A stretch of 64,000 nucleotides of DNA from NCBI RefSeq assembly GCF_003852525.1, contig NZ_QAJL01000004.1, forward strand, positions 810,459-874,458. The letters are read 5' to 3'. The notes below the pieces were generated by a model. The model saw only the letters and a program-made list of their open reading frames with translations, had not been told where the DNA came from and searched no databases. Shown here piece after piece: positions 63,901 through 64,000 of this stretch. Source of the DNA: Pedobacter sp. KBW06. Lineage in GTDB: Bacteria > Bacteroidota > Bacteroidia > Sphingobacteriales > Sphingobacteriaceae. How positions within the stretch are numbered: position 1 is the first letter of the stretch; each line of letters starts with the position of its first letter. Both the position numbers and the translations under genes were made by a program.

Positions 63901-64000
63901 ATAACGACAATTCTGAAGACTTACTGGCGGTAAGCTGGGCCAAGGGAAATTACAATGGTCAGCTTCCGGGAAATTATATCCTGCAGGGAACATTGGTTGT
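42948..64000 (+). CDS. Giant modular beta-helix and Ig-domain surface protein (open at right edge)
   Basis: One reading frame runs from the ATG at 42948 to the end of the window without a stop (more than 7,017 codons). A signal peptide (residues 1-23, ending NVSA) is followed by eleven tandem modules of 498-588 residues. Each begins with an IYVN...WANAFTDLQ and EIWVAKGNYSPG block. A right-handed beta-helix follows, made of GGGIY and FxxN repeats like those of chlamydial Pmp proteins. The module closes with an SIFWGNKRG coil, a choice-of-anchor-Q-like cap (GSPAIDAGDN ... DLGAYE) and a putative-Ig linker. About ten 87-residue Big_4-like Ig domains follow from 61431. I infer a giant adhesin or surface matrix protein. 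Type IX secretion is likely in this phylum, but the C-terminal sorting domain would lie outside. There are no neighbours in its unit. Confidence 0.9.
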   Translation, partial: MRTFLFKAFAFLLIFFYSFNVSAQTKIYVNSAATGANSGLNWANAYTDLQAAITKSVAGNEIWVARGNYSPGTLAASTFSLKGGVKIYGGFAGTETAITQRIADVNDLFTVNESILDGKYVNNHVLSNAAALNNQTVLDGFTITGGRTPNANSNAATHRGAGIYNTAGSPVFQNLWIKDNISSSYGGGIYNNGTASFKNLIVENNGFYPGLTSYTQGAGMYNSGAVVFDRILFNNNTGANSGGGLYNTATTTLSDATFKNHTVTTNGGGVFNSGDMTLDRASFLQNTAVQRGGGIYSSAAISVRNSALSRNTVTGTAAGYYGGGMYVAGGLTNILNCTFSNNTIAYPNATAAYFGGGLHAATTLNAYNSIFWGNKRGNDVEDQIGGTTITMAGSLVQNNYPFGTNNLIGNPDFENAGQDDLRLKNGSIAIDAGDNAKQTGSKDLAGNVRLAGLKLDLGAFENPDGMSASLAIAPENITTQPRGLPYRQELSAGGATAPVSWALTFGSLPPGITLNSQSGVLSGIPMIAGTYIFVVQAKSGVLVGNRQYTIAVVAGAARLHVNGLAQGINNGVDWANSYTRLQTALALAKDGDEIWVAKGVYSPALHLDSSFFMVSGVKMYGGFKGIEKTLTERAADASERFTVNETILHGNGTNRHLILNTTALAATTLLDGFTLTEGYANGSGQNGHGAGIYIGIAVVNGTYNNLVIKNNKASIYGGGMFNGSTATKLNNVLFEDNQVITTTRYGGGLFNSGANAALNSVTFRNNDAVQGGGMFNSGTAVAMNKVTFEGNTATTTGGGMGNSGTAVLTDAVFKSNTSKTNGAGLYSSGDITLDGASFLENIADQKGGGIYALNLITLRNTVLSKNSVTGAVAGYNGGGMFIESGTAHIQNSTFSNNTIAAVGPQGSYFGAGLFNTPGTVNIHNSIFWGNKRGNSIEDQIGGAAIAQMGNNIVQNNYTSGVNNIIGNPEFQDASNHDLRLKNGSIAIDAGSNLKVNTTTDLAGNARVINGTVDLGALEHPLGAPGSLGMMPESIAPQPRGTAYQQQFTVTGGSGPIAWELSYGALPLGLTFNAQTGVLTGIPVITGTYVFVIRATQGGMVGSRQYTLVVNPGATRLYVRGAAAGVNNGIDWTNAYPKLQTALTLAKDGDEIWVAKGRYLPFAHVDSSFYMVSGVKMYGGFAGTENQPGERIADASGRFTVHETELSGNDLNRHVVNNPTVLSVETLMDGFTISGGNSNNYGGAIYHLAAAVNGTFRNLVIKNNKAYHYGAGIYNVATALKMDNILFEGNTLIGGNRYGAGIYNAGANAILNKITFKANQAVLGAGLYNASANVSVTNSLFEANVASSYGGGLVNTALGFSISGTEFISNRTDGYGGGMVNSGTATGTDLVFKNNAALTYGAGLSNSSVINLDRVAFLGNTAVQNGAGFYGTVTNTLSNVVFSRNKVTNASYFGGGLFLQSGTLSMSNATFSNNTVARVAVNSGAGLYKNSGTANIFNSIFWGNTRAGGIPDQVNTGINTLAHSTVQDDYASGTAIVVGDPLFIDADADNLALKSGSLAIDKGNNAYTESSKDIEGNPRFYNTTVDQGAYENQGGASLKISPATLSALTRGLDVNIQLHATGGTAPYVWTLLSGDLPAGLQLSADGRIYGRAMISLIGGYTFAVSVADGTLLGTKQYTLDVLQAPARIYVREGATAGAKNGNSWNDAFTDLQQALAQTNAGDEVWVAKGNYLPGTDVNATFTLREGVKLYGGFAGTEDVLSARVADANQLYAVNESILNGNGKSYHVLSNVAALSNATIIDGFSITGGRTAVGNSSITFSAAGIYNNAGAAIFRNLWVKNNAAYYFAGGIYNNGPATFENIRMEKNTVLGGAGYGGGLYNLNALASFKKLVFVENEAVIGGGMYNSIGEVRMEELSFLRNKTGTSGGAGLYHRTGLLTIKKAFFEGNISTGTGGGILNNGVLDGEDFTFKGNTTATSGAGVYSSGTFTLNRGSFIANSSLQHGAGIYNTGIARLDNIIFSRNAITTNAASGYGAGMYHYSGSSVLSNVSFSNNTTAYVHASTTSGAGFFYRAAGTAAIYNSIFWGNKRGGNVPDQLSGVGLTVANSIVEAGYAAGTNISIGNPLFTDAANDNLRIKGGSPAIDAGDNAATGTSRDLDVNERIVNDKVDLGAYENQGGSSLSILPATLPASLRGNPFSQQFTATGGTEQLSWSVSSGSLPTGLTLSPSGLLAGRPTTAGSFTFVLSVTDGAFIGSKQYAFVINPAATHFFTSETATGKKDGSDWANAFTDLQSAIALATAGDEIWVAKGNYSPGPLAASSFTLKEGLRIYGGFSGTEESLAARNLESVNNINKSLLDGSQGVASYHVVSNALALTNATVLDGFVISGGKTLTTNSSSGYTTNYYGGGIYTALGNPIFNNLIVTGNSALYGGGVFVGGGAPTFTNTQFIGNTTIGSYGRGAGLFNNPGATTILDKAIFDSNIVTIGSNTYGGALMNYGTLTITNSSFKNNNVGGTAYAQGGAIYNNTSAALKVANTTFTGNTAMTGGAIYLAGGASEFKDVIFKENKAAGSGGAVNSIGAPVFDRVSFIANESVLHGGALYSGGVPKLDNVIFSRNKVTSTAANYGGAMYAATNASLINVTFSNNSIARAAAGGGGLFRAGGTVTINNSIFWGNTYGANLPDQISGVVTIDKSIVQGGYAAGTNISIGNPLFVNADADNLRLKGGSPAIDMGNNAKISTATDLDGNPRLINEIVDMGAYENQGAASLAISPLSLAAYNRGDEIRVPLSVAGAQNPLIWSFGSGNVPVGLILKPEGLLSGRPMVAGLYTFVIAVTDGELVGSRQYTLQVNPANAVLYTNIAASGGKTDGSNWENGFTDLKNALNKAIPGDQVWVAKGNYSPGLLATDWFTLKEGVKVFGGFGGTEKTPEERDSKLIHTDHKTVLDGSQGVASRHVVFNNLNLNNTTLLDGFTISGGQALAGGDTDNNRGGGIYNYAGVKAVFNNLQIVNNKADRGAGIYNAGPATFSNILFEKNEAFAYGGGMYNLTAAIALTNVVFKDNIARLYAGGLAHNGSLITINNSSFTGNSAGQQAGGMYHLAGTANLENVMFSRNSVSTAGAYYGGGMFVAAAATLNNVTFSANRIAFTQATTMGGAGLYRSTGVVNVNNSIFWGNKRGNEIPDQLNAGMVLTQSLVQGGYAAGTNVLIGDPLFNNPAGDDLQLKAGSPAIDAGDNTKNSSSTDLLGNARVMNDLIDLGAYESQGGAGLKIQPGTFNPFPRGINPAIQMTASGGTGTYTWTLQSGSLPTGLILSPEGLITGMPVIAGSYTFVAAATDGQLSGSRQYTVTVMSGPTRLYVSQSATGGNNGSNWTNALTDLQPALSQTSAGDEIWVAKGNYSPGATASSFFTLKEGVKIYGGFAGTETLLTDRNKEGIRGANETILDGAKGIASYHVVYNTAALTAATVLDGFSIQGGRAMTTYSTGSNANYYGGGIYNTAGAAVFHQLWIKNNIATYGAGLYHSGEAEYTDLIFSNNETKGSYARGSGVYNAKGFNLTKGLFEQNKIAESASYTGYGGAIFNAAASELKDVKFVNNTINSGQGGAIYSTSGATVKITDVEFSGNKATTGGALFLYNGSLNLSDGTFKDNAATGTGGAIYSSGSTFLNQTSFVNNTAVQQGGAVWTNGIFKADNTIFSRNRVSSLSGYFGAGIYVSSGTATVNNASFSGNNIGYTNASTTLSYGAAISRNSGTVTVHNSIFWGNKRGNNIADQLNAGIVIGSSIVQNNYASGTDIKIGDPMFENPLADDLRLKGGSLAINVGDNSWQTFDKDLAGNPRIVNEVVDLGAYENDGAGQLTISPGVIAAITRGTYLDLQMTYTGTSSPVTWSFQGGKLPTGLVFLPDGKLRGTPTLAGSYTFVIGAGDGTIAGNRQYTVEVKEGAVRLFVHQAAAGDNNGSSWTHAFNDLQPAMAQVKAGDEIWVAKGTYSPGPTSGSFFTLKEGVKLYGGFSGTETALTDRNKETISGVNETILDGSQGQPSYHVVYNVTALTNATILDGFSIQGGKALTTYSSGSNANYYGAGIYNTAGVALFRNLWIKNNTATYGAGLYHSGDATYSNVRFSNNQAAGSYARGAAVYNVKGFALTSGLLESNKITESASYTGYGAGIFSTGLMELDGVKFANNAISNGQGGAIYTTSSAVLKLSRSEFTGNKASTGGAIFIANGAPDLSDVTFRGNISSGMGGAVYAAGTPLLNRVSFLENTSGQHGAAIWSSGNIRVDNSIFSRNKINATAGYFGGAWYVSSGDALINNVTFSNNSIGYINASTTLNYGGALYRNSGTVTVHNSILWGNKRGNNVSDQLNAGIVVGSTVVQNGYATGEDVKIGDPMFENAAADELHLKGGSLAIDAGKNSWQAFDKDLAGNPRIKNGLIDLGAFENESGQSLIISPATIGPLKRGLYLDLQLTATGSSLPLTWALQGGKLPVGLVFGPDGKLRGTPTMIGNYTFVIGATDGAMAGNKQYTIDISTGSGRLYVHQSATGDNNGSNWANAFTDLQTAFGQSSGGDEVWVAKGTYSPGLLISSFFTLKEGVKVYGGFAGTETLLSERDSLAIRGRNETILDGSQGKPSYHVVYNTAALSNATVLDGFTIRGGNALAGYGGYYNNANYNGAGIYNTAGAAVFNHLWIKNNVASYGAGLYHSGNASYTDIIFSNNRTMGQYSRGSAVYNAGGFKLSNGVFENNKIIESASYPGYGAALFNAGLAELDNVKFNNNTITNGQGGAVYSNSGASLTITNASFTGNKSTTGGAVFIANGTPVFTDVVFKDNAATGMGGAIYASGTLSLNRTAFSGNTAVQHGGAIWSNSVFKLDNSTFSRNSVTSTAGYFGGAVYLYSGTAVLTNNTFSNNNINYSKAGALNYGGAVYRNAGTVTINNSILWGNTRGTGLADQLNLNIKVNNSLIQGGLATGLNIIDHDPLFKNTAADDLRLTGCSPAVNTGDNSLVLAGNKDLDAQARTSSGTVDLGAFEHQEPVITLSPASMPQATRGDAFSLQLQGLGGAGNYSYELVSGKFPDGLSMTAGGLISGNPIVIGKYTFVVKSTDGTLCGHRVYNMEIIAGTGVVRILVNQAAASGQNNGSTWGNAYLDLQSALKVALPGDQIWVAKGTYSPGPLVTSTFQLKEGVKVYGGFAATESQLSERDTLQIRTVNQTVLDGKNLNRHVVFNSAVLTTATVLDGFTITGGKTASGSTSEPYIGAGVYNSRGAVIFNDLWIKNNNANSHGGGMYNAAAAVLNKITFENNTVAAGSYQYGGGLYNAGAAQMSNLEFLNNTAAYGAGMYQATATVTINGAVFKENKATVQGGGFYAYSGKITLNGASFIANTSVQHGAGLFQWASTLTLNNAVFSRNKVSNTGGYFGGALYQYTGTSTLNNITVSNNSISYVNASANKYGGGIYRNAGVMNLQNSILWGNKRGNNVSDELNLNVKVSNALIQGGYPAGKIVIDANPVFNLTTPDDLSLSDCSAAINMGDNVFASGLNQDVLAKPRIKAETVDLGAYENQQNRTIVGPAAIPEGIRGQRYDQQLTATGGSGNYTYSISYGKLPDGLLLSTSGRITGRPINAGIYTFNVSANDGTLCGNRLYTVEVKLGGGGVRIYVNQAATGMDNGADWANGFLDLQKGLSSALAGDTIWVAKGKYIPGLKVNSYFTLKENVKMFGGFAGTEQELAERDEEAIATTNETVLSGENRSYHVIYNRLPLTAATVLDGFSISGGRTATGSNSSADIYYGAGIYNATGKVVFKNLWIKNNAAYNYGGGVFNSGQAVFTNIILENNNVSAGSYGYGGGIYNSAAATFDNLKFINNKARQGGGMFNASAAITMSKVAFKDNGATINGGAFYNYTNGKPVIKDARFIGNTAQQQGGAIYQQSGTLDISNSIFSRNKVTGTAGYYGGAIYHYNGITNLVNVSMANNSIAYSNTSATTQLGGALYRYTGTVNVYNTIIWGNKRGNNVPDQLSTGITVANSTIENGYKTGVQILTKDPQFNNPSGDELSLASCSPSINMGDNTKSAGISTDLAGAARIKHGTVDIGAYEFQGLYLENAEQQLPAANQWSPYSHQIVLAETGTYTYAISQGLLPDGMSLSPQGLISGESAVAGDFEFTLSVSGTNVCGSLKIKLKVNPREPYIIEVLKPYPVPVKKDTGTPFEQLNLVTQVEVVLSDQSHAKFPVTWLPGNYDGNTEGIYTLTGTLSVPQPEMNRNNLTAIAKVAVIDPVYPYIIAMEELSPVYVLSGTPFSEVLPMLPKQVRVTYDDRVTTDMLNLVWSPGIYDLKSGVYRVYADLVLKEEHANPAGFEASVDIYAQHDVIAVEPLAEITVPLNTPAANLPLQSSIRVTYHDQTTGFLTVIWDKSVYKSDKGAEYDLKGALQLKPLIVNSKRLFAEQKVIIRKNIISILPLARLTTPYATLFDDVDLPQTIKVKFDDGTTDTVGVEWKAGSYNRMLAGDYTLSGKLLHDESIDNNSNLEASLILTVLPKPKNIVSIAQPDSIRVAYGTKLTAIEALKTAVAVTYDDGSTGSLNMTWDTEDYDPLIPGIYTFSGDPILIEGVVNKELRSTSIMVTLGKKEIKTITNPTLVNVKYGTERTDIDLPETVKVTYNDLSSGTEGVLWSSETYNPLLEGIYNFRGELVINDEIENPDNRYAEIQVKVGPKPLKIIAALPDSVNVPFGKPFNEAVLLFPKKVNVNYDNGSSGSLNVRWTMEDYAADEPGSYELTGEIEIPGGIINPDSIKADLKVKVGKRLIKTYQAPEALAVFFGTEASELILPDALMTQLEDGGFAELGLSWDLSGYNGNLAGKYLINGNFTLPDDIENPKGIVPQIALTVLAKAKAILELRTDTVFVAYGTKLAEIPFPAFSHAKLDEGADLDIPVLSNSFESADYNDQQAGTYLFEGDLVLPQGIQNPDNLPAKVCVVVGKKAIESIAAIENLNVSYGTEFDALTLPEAVKVRYNDNSEDLLAVSWAKGNYNGQLPGNYILQGTLV
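43023..44618 (+). repeat. Beta-helix module 1 (532 residues)
   Basis: Starts KIYVNSAATGANSGLNWAN. The SIFWGN coil begins at 44049 (Asn codon). Linker Ig near 44352-44610 with LPPGITLN. It contains the only cysteine I saw in modules 1-8 (LNCTFSNN). Confidence 0.85.
44619..46289 (+). repeat. Beta-helix module 2 (557 residues)
   Basis: Starts RLHVNGLAQGINNGVDWAN. Its SIFWGN coil (45717) shares 33 identical bases with module 1. I translated the helix and found no cysteine. Confidence 0.85.
46290..48002 (+). repeat. Beta-helix module 3 (571 residues)
   Basis: Starts RLYVRGAAAGVNNGIDWTN. The coil reads SIFWGNTRAG (47436), a departure from KRGN. The linker is SPATLSALTRG with LPAGLQLS. Confidence 0.85.
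48003..49742 (+). repeat. Beta-helix module 4 (580 residues)
   Basis: Starts RIYVREGATAG with the pair KNGNSWNDAFTDLQ. Coil SIFWGNKRGG at 49182. The cap is RIKGGSPAIDAGDN. Confidence 0.85.
49743..51497 (+). repeat. Beta-helix module 5 (585 residues)
   Basis: Starts HFFTSETATGKKDGSDWAN, an atypical first strand. Coil SIFWGNTYGA at 50937. The cap reads RLKGGSPAIDMGNN. Confidence 0.85.
51498..52991 (+). repeat. Beta-helix module 6 (498 residues, shortest)
   Basis: Starts VLYTNIAASGGKTDGSNWEN. It is about 85 residues shorter than modules 5, 7, 8 and 9, consistent with the loss of several helix coils. Coil SIFWGNKRGN at 52434. Confidence 0.85.
52992..54749 (+). repeat. Beta-helix module 7 (586 residues)
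   Basis: Starts RLYVSQSATGGNNGSNWTN. Same length as module 8 (1758 bases) and colinear with it; shares ESASYTGYG and KGSYARGS-type stretches with modules 8 and 9. Coil at 54192. Confidence 0.85.
54750..56507 (+). repeat. Beta-helix module 8 (586 residues)
   Basis: Starts RLFVHQAAAGDNNGSSWTH. It aligns to module 7 without gaps at its start and is exactly as long. Coil SILWGNKRGN (55950) with Leu in place of Phe. Confidence 0.85.
56508..58271 (+). repeat. Beta-helix module 9 (588 residues)
   Basis: Starts RLYVHQSATGDNNGSNWAN, close to module 8. It is the first module with the paired cysteines (LTGCSPAVN in the cap, DGTLCGHRVY in the linker). Coil SILWGNTRGT at 57708. Confidence 0.85.
58272..59855 (+). 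repeat. Beta-helix module 10 (528 residues)
   Basis: Starts RILVNQAAASGQNNGSTWGN. Cysteines in LSDCSAAIN and DGTLCGNRLY. Coil SILWGNKRGN at 59292. Confidence 0.85.
59856..61430 (+). repeat. Beta-helix module 11 (525 residues, last)
   Basis: Starts RIYVNQAATGMDNGADWAN. The coil is the most diverged (NTIIWGNKRGN, 60885). Cysteines in LASCSPSIN and in SGTNVCGSLK of a diverged linker Ig domain. The Big_4-like array follows directly. Confidence 0.82.
61431..64000 (+). repeat. Array of about ten Ig-like (Big_4-like) domains, continuing past the window
   Basis: Domains of about 87 residues begin near 61431, 61706, 61972, 62230, 62496, 62758, 63016, 63280, 63541 and 63810. Shared features are a VxYGT or similar early strand, VxVTYDDG or VTYND, then W, then GxYxLxGxL, and INPD or ENPD near the end. 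The last one is cut by the window. They resemble bacterial Ig-like group 4 domains and probably form a stalk. Confidence 0.75.

Noticed and set aside
1..64000. tRNA, rRNA, insertion sequence or prophage genes
   Set aside because: I looked through all intergenic gaps and the gene list and saw no tRNA-like fold, transposase, integrase or phage structural gene.

Overview
The window looks like a chromosome segment of a Bacteroidota bacterium, most likely family Sphingobacteriaceae and close to Pedobacter. The assignment rests on protein families (HmuY-like, DUF4397, ECF sigma factors with membrane partners, a long Ala/Glu-rich S16 tail, an Mrp lacking the CxxC motif), on the rarity of Shine-Dalgarno sequences, and on repeated TAnnTTTG promoter -7 elements. 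It is inference from the sequence alone; no database was searched.

Bases 1-42,500 are dense core genome. From the left: mfd (cut by the edge); a DUF2752/TM2 membrane pair; a Nif3/zinc-ribbon pair; a TPR protein; and, on the minus strand, rsfS-ftsH-LUD-KAS III-lipoprotein. Next come birA, a DsbD split over two genes, and pfkA. The rpsP-rimM-trmD-rplS ribosomal cluster is interrupted by three small helix-turn-helix-like genes (18041-19312), two of which are paralogues. Then follow an amino-acid dehydrogenase with MscS; the minus-strand group GT51 transglycosylase-hpt-psd; mrp with nfu; def; an M16 peptidase; an orphan HmuY-like protein; two overlapping DUF2157-like membrane proteins; htpG; a DUF4397 lipoprotein; two ECF sigma loci with different partner types; and an M3 peptidase.

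Bases 42,948-64,000 are one open reading frame that is still open at the right edge (more than 7,017 codons). It starts with a signal peptide and continues with eleven tandem modules of about 500-590 residues. Each module is a GGGIY/FxxN right-handed beta-helix, closed by a choice-of-anchor-Q-like cap and a putative-Ig linker. About ten 87-residue Big_4-like Ig domains follow. It is almost certainly a giant surface or secreted adhesin, and type IX secretion is the likely route, although the C-terminus that would show this lies outside the window.

Two signals cut across the gene list. At least five genes (mfd, trmD, mrp, the 27818 gene, def), plus possibly the M16 peptidase, have TAnnTTTG only 3-7 bases before the start codon, which suggests leaderless transcription. 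In the giant protein, a cysteine in the cap and a cysteine in the Ig linker appear together in modules 9-11 and are absent at both places in modules 1-8, which suggests a module-internal disulfide.
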